Positions 23,386 through 35,500 of a stretch of 64,000 nucleotides of DNA are shown piece after piece. Source of the DNA: Zelopaecilomyces penicillatus (taxonomy: Eukaryota; Ascomycota; Sordariomycetes; Hypocreales; Pseudodiploosporaceae). The stretch covers positions 1,302,001 through 1,366,000 of the forward strand of contig VCCP01000005.1 in NCBI GenBank assembly GCA_005765155.1. Reading direction: 5' to 3'. How positions within the stretch are numbered: the stretch's first letter is position 1; each line of letters starts with the position of its first letter. Under the pieces are notes generated by a model that saw only the letters and a list, made by a program, of their open reading frames with translations, made no database searches and was not told the origin of the DNA. A program made the position numbers and the translations under genes.

Positions 23386-26244
23386 CTAATGGATAGAGAA
23401 AGTCTCTTCCTCAAGGCCATTCATGTCCAATGCCTCACCATTCATCAAGCCATGAACATAGCACTCCCCAATGAGTAGCCAGTGAGAACCATCTCTGCGC
23501 AGCAAAAAGGGGGTCTTGCCGCCATACAGAACAACCACGACATCCCCAAACTGCACAGCATCAGGCCCGAGCACGTAGTAGCCGGTAGAGGTGACGGCAA
23601 AGCGCCGGTAGCGGGTGACGAGGGTCGCCTCGTGGCTCCACTTGAAAGGATCGCCGTCTTGGGCGAGCTGGCGGAGTTCGGGGGATATGGAGACCCGGGG
23701 GAGACTTGTATTGCCGTTAGCAGAGGGGGGAGATTTGGAAGCGGGGGATGATGCTGCTGCTGTGGAGGCGGATACGGAGCCGGCGTGGACGAGGTATGCG
23801 GCGGCACGGGCGAGCCACTCGGAGGTGGGGATGGATTCGTAGGGGCGGGAGCGGTCGGCACCGATACAAGCGTTTGTGAGGGTCTGGGCGAGGGCGAGGA
23901 AGGCGGAATCGCGGCCGGTGCCGTGAGGGTATAAGTGGGAGAGGGTGAAGGACTGGTATCCGCAGATATGGCGCCAGAGAACCTCGATGGGCATCATGCG
24001 CTGCAGTTGCTGCTGGGGTATATGTCGAGGCTGTTGCTGCCGGGTCTGGTTGCGTGCTTCGGTTGGTGGTGGTGGCGGTGGTGATTGTTGTGGTTGCTGC
24101 GGAGCTTGTCGCCAGGGCTGATCGAGACTGCGATTACGGTTGTGGCTGTGGTGGTAGTTCCGGCTCTGGCTTTGAGTTTGGCTCTGATTAGGGTTACCGG
24201 TGTGAGTATGGCTTTGGCCATGATGAAGCTTGTGGGTATGGTGGTGATGTTGATGGTGAGCTTGAGCTTGAGACTCGGATTGAGCCTGCGACTGCTGCTG
24301 CCGCTGAGTAGGGTGTTGACTGCCATGTCTCTGAGCGTCATGGCGAAACTGAAACGCCTTGCCAAAGAACGTGAATGAGTGACGGTCGATAGTGTCGAGC
24401 CGGATGCCTCGAATATGAAGTATCCGCTCCGCATCATCGATCGTCAGCTGTGGCTTCGTACTACCCGCCGCGCGATGTGGTGTCACCGGCGCACCCAGGA
24501 TATGCATCGGAAGATCCTGCCAGTCCGGTACCCACGACGGCAAGTCCAGCTCCTGGGCCGGGCCTCCTCCTCCTGCAATCCTCCGGCTTACACTGCTGCC
24601 GCTGCTGCTGCCGACGCTGCCAGAGCCCCCTTTACTCGCTGCCCGGCGGCCCAGCGCCCGGGAATGATGGTTCGCAGATAACATGATGAGCGAATCAGCA
24701 CCACGGAGATCCCGAATTGCCACATCCACATAAACATCCTCTACAGGGCGACTGTAGTCGGCCTCGATGCCTGGCAAGTGTTTGCTGCCGGCATGGATAG
24801 AGAAGTGGCCCAAGAAGGCGTAGACATGATCACGCGGGTCCTGAGCGTGCAGTGGGCGCGCGCGGTGAAGCTCATAGACAAAGCTGCCACGATTGTGGTG
24901 CTGGTCGTAGGCCTCGTCAGGCTCAACGAAGCGTTGGTGCAAGTATCGAATGTTGGATGTGTGGACGAAGAAGCGCGAGCGCAGGGTATGATAGTCCTGG
25001 TTGAGGACGCCGGCGACGGACGAGAGCATATCCCAGTCCATTTCCGTATCACCCCAGAACAGTGTGGCGGGCACGCCAGTGCCAATCTCCTGGACGATCC
25101 AGATACGATGGAACTGTAGTTTCTATGATTAGCTTTGGCAGTTCCATTTAGAGTCTCGGATGGGGGAGGTTCTATATGTGATTTATATGTGTGTAGATAT
25201 CTAGATATGAGTTTGTAGAGTGTGGAATGTAAATAGGGGTTAGAAGGGCTGTATCTGATAAATCATCTTTAAACCATTAAGCAAAGTCATAGAAATATAA
25301 AAACTCACCCATGGAAGCTTTGTAAGATGGGAAATCGGTATCCACGGCTCCTTGCTCTGCTTCGCCAGGTCTGTCGTATGCGCCGTCCGGAATTCCGCAT
25401 GCGCCTCCTCATCGTTAAACACGCCATGCAAATACTGCACCATAGTTACCGCATCCGCCGCCACTCCATCGTCGTCTCTGCCGAGCCACACCAGCGTACG
25501 GCTTGCATTCTTGTAAACGGCATTCATCAGCCGGACCTGTTGACTGCGCTCGGCGATATCAGCCTGGTTGATGCAGATCTGGTCGGCCCATAGTCGCCGC
25601 TGCCGCGAGGGTGCTCCGTCCTCTTCAGGTCCACGCGGGTGCCGCACGCGCGCGAGGGCGTCGTGGATGCTCTGCGTCAGCGGGATGGCGGCGCCGTCGC
25701 AGGCGAGCTCGGAGCAGCGGCCGCCCGTACCCCAGACGTACGAGATGGTCTCGTACGGCGCAGGGGAAGAAGCGAGGCTCTCGATGGTGAGGCGGCCTAC
25801 CAGTGGGTCGGAGCCGGAGCCGGGCTCGAGGGTGAGGATCCGGATGCAGCTGGGGTCATTAAGTGGCTCGTACTCGAATGGAGCCAGGCCCGAACCTGAG
25901 CATGAGTCCAAAGCCGTTGCTGCTGCCTCCGCTTTTGCCGCTGCACTCGCCATGACTGAGGGCTGTGATGGCCGTTTGCTTGGTCTATCCGCCTTTGGGC
26001 CCTTCAAATCCGCTGCTGCTGCTGCCACTGCCGCTGCCACTTCTTGGTTCCGCCTCTGCCTTTGCTTAGGCAAACACCATTTCACTCTCCACGCTATGTC
26101 GTCTGTGTGTAAGTCAGCAATGATAGGCCCAAGTTGCTGCTGTCTTCCAACACCATTGCTACTGTTTTGCACCAACGACAAGAGACCGAAGCCTCTGCCG
26201 TTAACATGAAGACGGAATCTATCACTCGCAAAACGACGAGCCAT
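23386..26244 (-). CDS. HET-domain (heterokaryon incompatibility) protein
   Basis: Two exons, complement(23386..25113, 25309..26244), 887 residues if the ATG at 26244 is used. The HET domain (about residues 163-325) shows its three hallmark blocks: YETISYVWG, LWADQICINQADIAERSQQV with NASRTLVWLG, and PW-FHRIWIVQE, the last rebuilt exactly by removing a 195-nt intron (donor GTGAGT, acceptor ACAG). HET proteins mediate non-self recognition and cell death on hyphal fusion in characterised cases. Downstream lies RDHVYAFLGH, the usual post-HET motif, and a C-terminal region ending GLEEETFSIH. A long Gln/His/Pro-rich insert sits in the C-terminal half. The start is uncertain: an in-frame ATG at 25953 has G at -3 and lies closer to the conserved part. 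No NACHT or WD repeat is seen. Confidence 0.85.
24000..24350 (-). repeat. Low-complexity Gln/His/Asn/Pro-coding tract inside the HET gene
   Basis: The coding strand carries many CAG/CAA/CAC/CAT codons, giving QRQQQSQAQSESQAQ, HHQHHHHTHKLHHG, repeated QSQTQ and HSHN units, and a run of seven prolines. It is in frame with the conserved parts on both sides, and I see no splice pair that removes it cleanly. Such tracts commonly vary in length between strains. Confidence 0.8.
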
Positions 26245-26736
26245 CGGAATGGTAAAAGATATGGTGAGGGACGGGGGGGAGGAAGGGTTGGACAGGACTA
26301 ACAGATAATAATGTTGCCGCAGACTGCTATGCGCCTCGTTCAGCTCGTAGGCAGATGAGCAAAACAAAAACGGAAAGAGGGAGAAAAGCCCAATCCCTCG
26401 CTCATGCATGGTGCACAGCCTACTTGTACGGTAAACTGAGAGGTAACCAGTTGGTTGGCAGGCAGATGTGAACGAGAGAAAGTGTGCTGTCAGCTCAGGC
26501 ACCCCGCTTGTGGGGGAGCTTTTGTGAAGCTGCAGGTTCACTAAGCCGAGAAGAGGCTATGGCGGTATGATTCATCGGCCTCTAGTCCCAGATCATTTGG
26601 CCTTCTCTTACGACTCACGCCGGTTGGTTCACAAACACTGCACATATACATATCCAGTTCAAAAGACAACAAGCCATGATCAACAAGCATCAGCCGCGGT
26701 GTTGGAGAAAATCAAGTCTATGTGAATGAGCTGCAT
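26245..26736. other. Upstream of the HET gene, downstream of the phosphatase-like gene
   Basis: A 492-bp interval. The HET reading frame stays open to 26541, so part of it could be coding if an upstream ATG (near 26412 or 26541) is used. Nothing else recognised. Confidence 0.5.
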
Positions 26737-28632
26737 CTAAACACCCTCCCGCGCCTTAACCGGCGTCGCACCTGTGACACTGATACCATCATCATCTTCT
26801 CCAATTCTCCGGCGCGGCGACCTTTCTCTGCTCAGGCCTGCTGCCACAACGCCCAGCGACCCCATTGATGATGGCTTATTGCCGGGCTCGTTCAGCTCCC
26901 AGCTCCCGATTCGCTCGTGCGCCCCGCCCTTGACGATGCTCACATCAACATCGCTGGCCATCTTCTCGGCGCCCTTGAACCCGCCGCCAAAAGGACCACT
27001 CCCTTCCACATGCTTGGACCTTCCGATTCGGCATGCACCAAAGGCAAACAAACCAAGTCCCACGATGCCAATGACAGCACCCATCACAGCAGCCCCAATA
27101 AGTCCGGCCAAAACAGGGGTTACTGTGTATTTATTGGAAGTTCCCCCGTGACCCGATTTTGACGATGAGCCGCGGCACCAGGGGACAGCAGTCGGTCGGC
27201 AAATACCACACCACTGTGAGCTATCTCGTGCCAGTTCCTGCATGGGAGTGAGAAATGCCGAGTAGGGTATTCTCTGTCCACCAAAGCCAGACCCCAGAAG
27301 CGGATAGGTGGAGAAAAGCTCATCATCATCCGAGCTTGCCCGGTAAGAGAAGCGAATCATCAAGTCCTCAGTTGCCGGCATAGACGAAGAAGAGCTATCA
27401 AAGTTCTCCTCCATGAGCTCAAGAATCATTGCTGCCCCTGGCTCAGGTAGCTTTGAAAATGGCCCGGAGAGCATGTTCTCGTGTGTCAGGAGGCCCGCAA
27501 TGGAGAAGAAGGCAATCAGCGGCTGATAATCAGCAAACATGAGGGTCAACTTGCTGCCTTTGCCACCTTGTTTTATACTAGTGCTAAATGAATCCAGGAT
27601 CTGTTGAGCTAAGGTGCGTCCGGCGATGCTGGCAAGAACGTTGCTGGAGTCGTCGGTATCAGTTTTGTTGTCGCTGTTTATAGCCCGTCCAAGATCAAGG
27701 GCATTAGCTCGAAGGGTTTTGAGCGTATCATCGGCATCCTTGAGCCCCTTGAACACTGTTTCATTGTGCGTGTACATGTAATTAACCAGCTCGTATATCC
27801 CAAAGGCGTTCCAGAAGTTGGCTTGTTCGGTATCAAGGATGTTCTGCAGCGGCGCGGTAGAGAAAAGAGTTTTGTAGAAGCTGTCAGACTCTTTCGCCCG
27901 ATTTGCCAAGTCCTTTTTCACAGTTCCGTTCACGTTTTTATCCCATGCCGTACATCCAACAGTGCCTTGAATTCTAGTATGTTGTATTAGCATTTGACTA
28001 CGAGAACTTTATCAAATGAATGTTTATCAGCTGTTGTCTCCAGCGTGCCAGTTTACGTACACTACAGACGCATTATCCATTTTTGAAAGGGACTGAATTC
28101 TGGGGTATTGATATCCATTCAGGGGATAGTTCGTCTGGTTGGCATCGGTGATAAAACCAGTAGACATGGCCTTTCCGCCAGCCTGGGTATTGAATGCTTC
28201 TGTGTTTGGAGGATAGAGACCCTGGAGGAACGCCAAGGCACCACCCGCCACCCACTCATCTGTTTGCGAGAGGATGGTGAGCTGAGAGTTGTCAATGGCG
28301 TCTTTGGCCAAATTCTGTATAGGCGCAGCTCTCGTAGTGTTGGTCTGGGGCATTTTGCTGCCACCATCAGCACCCAAATACCGGCTTCGAAAGGCACGCC
28401 CTTGTTTCCACATCTGCTGAGCGCCCAGCGGGGTCAGAATTGTCTCCAACCCTCCAATTGCGGGAGTGCGTTCGCCATGATTGATGAGGGCGACGGCAGC
28501 CCAGACCCTGGCATCTGTGTTGGACTGGGCAGATGTGCTTGCCACCACCAATGAGACCAGCAACAGAGGCGCGGCCAATAGCCGGATGCTTGAGAGGAGA
28601 GAATTCCGTTGAGGATATCGAAGCGGGGTCAT
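26737..28632 (-). CDS. Membrane-anchored histidine-phosphatase-like protein (clade 2)
   Basis: Two exons, complement(26737..27973, 28061..28632), give 602 residues. The intron (87 nt, GTACGT...CTAG) rejoins NASVV to IQGTVGC. Residues 1-36 look like a signal peptide (LLAAPLLLVSLVVASTSA). The histidine acid phosphatase signature is present but changed: NHGERTP at residues 51-57 where active enzymes have RHGxRxP, so the phosphate-binding Arg is Asn; the second site is THEN (His355-Glu356) where HD is usual. A membrane helix lies at about 475-504 (VLAGLIGAAVMGAVIGIVG), followed by a roughly 98-residue tail facing the cytosol. This predicts a type I membrane protein with the phosphatase fold outside or in the vesicle lumen. 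Several N-x-T/S sites could be glycosylated. Catalysis is doubtful. Confidence 0.87.
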
Positions 28633-30510
28633 TTTCGTGGTGTCGCCGTGGATGGCACGGTTGAGAGCAGGGAAGAAGGTAGGCTATGAAGGAAGGTGCA
28701 TAGTAATTGATAGCAACCTTCCACACAATATCTACAGCACTACAAGGCCTGACAGTAGAGATTTGACGACGGAGGTAGCAACTATATGGATTCGAACAGA
28801 AAGGAAGAAAAGGCGGGACAAATGATATTATTAGCCCGCCAGCTGTCTAGTACTCTTAGTCTCGGCGGCGAAATAGAGTAGGCTGGGGCCTTGTTCGATA
28901 TCGCGCAGCGTGGAGTCTCAGACCAGTGAGGAGGCACGCCGAGCTGCACATGAACCGCAATCCCATCCCGGCCTGCATGAAAGCACCCACCGTTATCCCA
29001 CTCCAGCTCGTGGGCTCCCTGTCTAGGCTGCTCAGCACAAGCATGAGTGTGTGATTAATGAGTATTGTAGAGGGCATGTACGGCTTGCACAGGGCGGGGT
29101 CTGGCGGCAGCGGGTTGGCTCAGCTGGCCGCTGGCTTGGGGAATTGGGGGCATAATTAAGACTGCGGCTGGCCGATTTGACGCCTCTTCCCTAATATATG
29201 CCATCCCCGTGGGATACCAACGTTATATTGGGAGACCCTTGGCAATCAGAAAGCAGTATCAGCACCGCGGCTATGGCGGGGTATTAACACATAAATTGAC
29301 GAAATATGATATGTCGTGCGGGGTGTGGTTGTCAGTCGACAGGGTTTGGGATCGGGTTAGGGCTGTTCAGACTGTCAACATTTCGAAGATGTATTTTTAG
29401 TTGAGCAGTTGGAGGTTCGAGCATTATCATCCTTGGACCCTATAAAACAACTACCAACACTAAGGGAAGAAACCAGAGGTGTCACACTGCAGCAAAAGTG
29501 CAGAGTTCTTGTAAAACATTAAAGAGTGCTACCTCTACCGTGAACTATCTGTATGTGCATCCGGACAAAAAAAAGAAATTACGTCCAGTATTAGTGAAGC
29601 CATAGATGGGTTACTTTTTTATACTATATCTTTCCGATGCTGTACCCAGTTGAAGTTCATCGGTAAAATGGTCATGTCAGCAAAGAGGCTTTTCTAATCC
29701 ACTAGATTGGGCTTGTGCTCAAGTGTTAATGTTATTAGGGACTAGATGAAGCCGATGGATTATTGTCCACCGATTGTTGAACTTTTGGTTGGAATCGTTG
29801 TCATTGCGCTAGAAATGAACATTTCATAGCAGATACATGTGCAGTAATAAGCTAGGTATGATTACTATTGTAGCTACCTACACCACGTTAATAAATACTA
29901 TAGAGCTTGAAATAGCCCAGGTTGATCAGTTTCAAAAAGGCGTTTCAAAGTTATGTTATGTTTATTTTGACTCACCTCGTAAACATTATAGAAGGTGGTC
30001 TACTACTGTGTGTCTTTGTGATAAAGTGGACTCAACGAACGCCCACCCTACACACTGTGTAACATAAACAGAGGAAAATATAATGACAAATAATGATCTA
30101 TAGCCCACGGGCTGCACCTGCAAAAGTTAGACCGTGGTTTTGAAGGCTATAGACAGGAAATGATAAATTCTACTTAATATAGCGCACAGTTGTGACTATT
30201 CACCTGTCCGGGTATTGTGTCGCCAGGCTGTGACAAACGAGTCTGCCAGTAGCACGTTCACCACGTTCTCATTTGTCCTTCTCTGTAAACGAATGAGAGA
30301 ACGCAACTGCTAGTTGCTATGAACACTGAAATAATTGATTTGGTTTTTATCCGTCATATTTTGGAGAATATCCTTGCCACTGACTTTGCTGTAACCTACC
30401 TGTCCAGCTTGCAGTAGCTTTAGTTGTCATAGAATTCCACACCGTGCAAATCTAGTCAGCTCTTTAATAGAAAATTTGGCTGCCCGTCAGCATCCAACCA
30501 GACACTACGG

Positions 30511-30528
30511 GAAGTGGTCCACCACTTC
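30511..30528. repeat. Perfect 7-bp hairpin just upstream of the tRNA
   Basis: GAAGTGG-TCCA-CCACTTC forms a perfect 7-bp stem with a 4-nt loop and ends four bases before the tRNA 5' end. Confidence 0.7.
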
Positions 30529-30532
30529 AAAC

Positions 30533-30604
30533 GGTTCCGTGGTCTAACGGTCATGACTGCGGATTCTGATTCCGCCAGCGAGGGTTCGACTCCCTCCGGA
30601 ACCT
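30533..30604 (+). tRNA. tRNA-Gln (anticodon CTG)
   Basis: A complete 72-nt cloverleaf folds by eye. The acceptor stem pairs GGTTCCG with CGGAACC, with discriminator T. A D-arm follows (GTC-TAACG-GTCATGAC region). The anticodon stem pairs GCGGA with TCCGC around the loop TTCTGAT, so the anticodon is CTG, reading CAG glutamine. The T-arm pairs GAGGG with CTCCC around TTCGACT. There is no intron. A TTTT pol III stop follows within eight bases. Confidence 0.93.
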
Positions 30605-30608
30605 ACTC

Positions 30609-30612
30609 TTTT
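30609..30612 (+). terminator. RNA polymerase III oligo-T terminator of tRNA-Gln
   Basis: Four T residues begin five bases after the discriminator base, the usual pol III stop. Confidence 0.75.
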
Positions 30613-32515
30613 GCAATTTTTGCCATTCATCATCATCTTTCCCTTGGCGAGAACATCATTGGCTTGGTTTTACACTTTTTTTTTTTTTGGGGAGCCTTCC
30701 CTTTTTTATCACTGTGAATTTCTTTCGTCTGGCTTGCCTATGCAACTCAATTGTTGGCGTCCGGCTGGAGATGTCACACAGTGAGTCGCTAACTTGCCAT
30801 ATTTTGTCCACGAACGATTACTATCTCATGTCGGTTGGACGATGTGGACCTATGTAGTCTTTGACTAAGTTACAAGCAGCGACCGCTTTCAATTAAGAGA
30901 AATGATGTAATCTTGTGGTCCATGGGGAAGTTCACCATCAATTGTTGCGTCAGTAAGAAGGGACATTCGGCCTAGCTTAACAGCGGGGAAGGATCACCGT
31001 TTGATGTCCCAATAGTAATCATGCACATGCAATTATCTATGCATGCCATGCAATCTTATCAATCTGCGTCAGCGCTTATCTGACTAGATCTTAGACAGGA
31101 ACCACAGCAATTTGCGGTGGCTTGATGATGATAGTTCGTTATTGCATTTCAAGTGAAGGTACTACAACGCACTCTCTGATGAAACTGCATTGATTGTGTT
31201 TATTTCGAATATTGAGTACATGTCAAAGTACGCGCAAAGAGCTATGCCGTGCAGCTTTGACAAGGTCTGATCATCGATGAGTGATTCTCTCAGCAAAGTG
31301 TCTAGCAAGTTAGTCAAGTATTGACGTTATTAGTATCATACTATGGAAAAGCCTCCTCACATTAGATTGACTTACGGTTTGCCATAAATATCATGTGTAA
31401 CTACTACGAAGAATGACTCGGAATTTATCACAATCCCAGAAATCCGTGTTCTTGTGTGTGGGTTCGAGGTAAACCATGGAAGTTGGACCGCGTGGGTCCA
31501 TCCTCCTCGTCTTTTAAACACTGTGTGAATGTGGCAAACAACTTCTTTGGCTCAGCGCCTCTTTCTCCCTCTTTCTGGTGGCAAAGCTCACGGCACGGAA
31601 AGACGGCTTGAGAAAGACTCTCTTCATCTCTTGCACGGATGAATTTTGCAGCCCTGGCGCAGTTTATTTTCGTTGGCGGTAATGAATTGTAACACGCACC
31701 CAAAAGACAATTGTGCTCCAGGTCAGATAGCAAGACAAGACCCCAAGCATTAATCGCGTGCAAGACCCACACGAATCTTCGGAGAGCCGAAGTCCCACCC
31801 CCGGTCTTAACATTTCTCCGCACCAACACCACCACTTGCTGTTACTCAGGAGGAAGCGAATACACACATCCATATCGCTTGATGCACACGCCTTTAGACC
31901 CTATCAGGTTTAGATTCCCCATTGTACAGTTCGTACTGTGATAGAGGTACATGCACATCAACTCAACGAAAGACTTTAGTCAGGAACTGCTACTCATGCG
32001 AGTTGCATCCCAGGCTGTGAAATTCCAGACTGTCTGTAACTGCGTATATGTCTGCTAAAATGATACTCCTTGACCTTTTGATGATGCATTGCCATTATGA
32101 AGGAATTTCTTGAAATTTTGTCGCCCCAAAAGGCTGTGCAGTCCACGTGACATGCAAACTTGGTGAACGGCGAGGTGCATAGCCAGGAAAAGATGGCCCG
32201 TTAGTATCTTTTCCGTTTGAACTGTGTGATGAAGAAACTAAGCTCGATGCGGTTCAAGCCGGGTGTCTGCCAGTGTTTTTAATGTGTATTTTCTGTGGCT
32301 CGTTACCCAGTGGCTAGAGATCCATCCCTGTCGTCCCACGCACACCACAGACCTCAACTTCGCACCCACCATTGCCATCAACTCGCCAAAGCCGTGCACC
32401 CCCATTGTGAGCAACATACGAATACTACGTACGGTGTTACCCAGTCGCATCGCGTCCGCGCTCGACTTCCGTCGCTCGCTCGATGGACCGACCATACGCC
32501 GCGCTCTGAACAGCC

Positions 32516-35500
32516 ATGTCGACCGACATTCTCAGCAGCGCCTCGGTGCCGCCGCAGGCGGACACTGTCGCCGCTCAGGATGTCGCCACGAACCAGACGG
32601 AATGCACTAAGCAACCTCAAGCCGCCTTTTTGCATTCGCCTCCGGATAGCAACGATGCGGCCAAATCGGAATCAAGTGACTCGGATCTAAGCGACCTGGA
32701 TGAGGAGCCTATTCTGGACGATGCGCCGTCGTTTTCGATCAAGCCGGAAGTTCAAGATGATGATATAGGCGAAGTGCTTCCAGATCATTGGTCCGGCAAC
32801 GTCCCGGTCTTCAGGCCAACTATGGAACAGTTCAAAGATTTCAAGTTATTTGTATGACTCCATTTCGAACGAGCTCATTGGTCCTGTTTCTTTTACTAAT
32901 TGCCTAAAACACGCGTAGATGCAAAAAGTTGATAACTACGGCATGAAGTCTGGTATAATCAAGATTATACCACCACGAGAATGGAAGGATGCCCAGCCGC
33001 CCCTAGATGACCTCGTCAAGCATGTCAGGGTCCGCGAGCCGATCAAGCAAGATATCATGGGTTCGAATGGGACTTACCGTCAGGTCAATATACTCCATGG
33101 ACGATCTTACAACGTACCCCAGTGGCGACAGCTTTGCGAACAAAGCGAGCATCAGCCTCCTGCCAGGCGAGGCGAAAGGCGCGCCAATGCCGATAAGCCC
33201 AGGCCGACACGTTCTCGGGCAGCCGCCGCCAAGAATACGAACCCATCTACTCCAAAGACCCGTGGACGAGGTAGACCTGCAAAGAACAAAGGCAAACAGA
33301 AGCAGGATGAAGATGAGGCACGACCGATGACTCCTGTATCACCAAAGCCCGAAGTACAAGAGGCAGTAGAGAAGACTGTCGATTCAATCGAGAAGGATCC
33401 TGGTACTGATGCCGATTACCTGGATGATCAACCGACGTTTCGTAGAATGGGTGGCGTCAAACCGGCCAAGCCAAAGACCCAATCCACATCAGCTCGCCGA
33501 AAACACGGTCGCCGGGAAGGTTCAGCTGCAATTGATGAAGCGGCTTTCAAAGACTTCAACTACCTCATGGATATTTCGGAATTCACACCCGAGCGTTGCG
33601 AGGAACTTGAGAGGGCGTACTGGAAGACCCTTACCTATGCGCCTCCCCTGTATGGTGCAGACTTGATGGGTACTTTATTTGATGAAAGAACGGATATCTG
33701 GAATCTCAACAAACTTCCCAACTTGCTGGATGTATTGGGAACCAAAGTCCCCGGCGTCAACACGGCGTACCTTTACTTGGGAATGTGGAAGGCAACGTTT
33801 GCATGGCATCTTGAGGACGTGGATCTCTACAGTATTAATTATCTTCACTTTGGTGCCCCCAAGCAATGGTACAGCATTTCGCAAGCCGATGCCCGTCGAT
33901 TTGAGGCTGCCATGAAGAGTATTTGGCCAGCCGATGCTAAGGCATGCAACCAGTTCTTGCGACACAAGGCTTTTCTTATCTCACCACAAAACCTGCTGCA
34001 AAATTATGGCATTAAAGTCAACAAAGTTGTGTCATATCCAGGCGAGTTTGTTGTCACGTATCCTTATGGATACCACTCAGGTTATAACCTGGGATATAAC
34101 TGTGCCGAAGCCGTCAATTTTGCACTTGATTCTTGGCTCGACATGGGAAAGATAGCTAAAAAATGCGAGTGCGCCCAAGCTCAAGACAGCGTGTGGATCA
34201 ATGTATACGAAATCGAGCGCAAGATGCGTGGTGAGGAAACCGAATATGAAGAGACTGAGGACGACGATGAAGACGAGGAAGATGGCGAGCTCTCTGGCCT
34301 ACCCACACCACCGGCTAGCCATGGCGTAAGATTCAAGGATGGGGGATGCAAACGGAAACGTGGACCTGGTGACAAAGGGCCCAAAATCAAGATCAAGAAG
34401 ATCAAGTTGCGTCTCAAGCTCAAAGCCGAGCCACCTTGTTGCTTGTGCCCTAACGATATTATGTGCATGGATTTGTTACCCACAGATGACGGGCGACGAG
34501 CCCATCGTCTGTGTGCACTTTACATACCAGAGACATACATTGACATGGTTGATGGAAAAGAAATAGTTTCCAATGTTGCAAACGTTCACAAAGATCGTCT
34601 GGAACTCAAATGTCTGTTTTGCAGGTCCAAGCGCGGGGCATGTTTCCAGTGTTCCCAGAAGAAGTGTGCCAGGGCATATCATGCGACGTGTGCTGCAGTC
34701 GCAGGAGTGTTCATTGAAGAGCAAGACGTGCCCGTCTTCGGTGAGGACGGAACCGAGTATAAGGAGCAAGCATTTGAGTTCAGTTGCCGCTTCCACCGTG
34801 CCAGGCGAGACAAAAAGCTCGATGGCTTAGCTCTAGAGGGAGACGCTAGCATTCACGACGCTGCGAAGGCTATCGAGAAGGGAGAGATTCGCCAGTTTCA
34901 GTATTACAAGGGCGAAATATTTGCAGGCCTTGTCGTCGATAACTGCGCCGATGAAGAATCTTTCTTGGTTGATATTCTTCCCAAAGGGTATGTAAGAACA
35001 CGAATCGATATGGTACAAGACTGACATGATGATATAGCGATCGCATTGAAATTCAATGGAAATGGTTGTTGTTACCGGATCCATCCGATTACCATCTACC
35101 CAAAGCGTCTGCCAAGGCTCTTCCTATGCCAACCTCTCAAAAGGCAAAAGATGAACTTAATGCCAAGCGGCACCACGATGATAAGCCCCGAAAGGATGAT
35201 GTGTTTGCTGAAGGCTTCGTATGGGCAGAATTCAATACACTTGATGTGTCTAACAAGGAGCAAGTCAAAGTCGACTTCTCCAAGCTTGATCAGGTTTGGC
35301 ATTATCTGGGCAAAACATCAACCGATGCCAGGGCTCAATACACCGAGGACCCACTGCAGCCTCGGTTCAACCCCAAAGGAAACTACTTGGACACTATTCC
35401 CAAGCCTCCGAAACCTGCGCCCATACCAAAGCCGGCACAGGTGCGGCGGCCTTATGTAGCAGCCCCGGCCCCCTATACATTCTCAGCTCCTGGATTGAAC

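Larger units (their letters stand above)
28633..32515. other. Protein-gene desert (3.9 kb) with one tRNA
   Basis: Apart from the tRNA-Gln at 30533-30604 I find no gene. Much of 29400-32000 is AT-rich, with frequent TA steps and short frames lacking any family motif. It must include the phosphatase-like promoter on the left and the demethylase promoter on the right, where 32280-32510 becomes C-rich and leader-like. A run of 13 T lies at 30676-30688. A degenerate transposon is possible, but I recognise no coding remnant. Confidence 0.55.

Noticed and set aside
24379..25119. Frames on the plus strand opposite the HET gene
   Set aside because: Shadows of the GC-rich HET coding strand; no independent motif.
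30514..30717. 67-codon frame across the tRNA
   Set aside because: It runs through a well-folded tRNA-Gln and its terminator.
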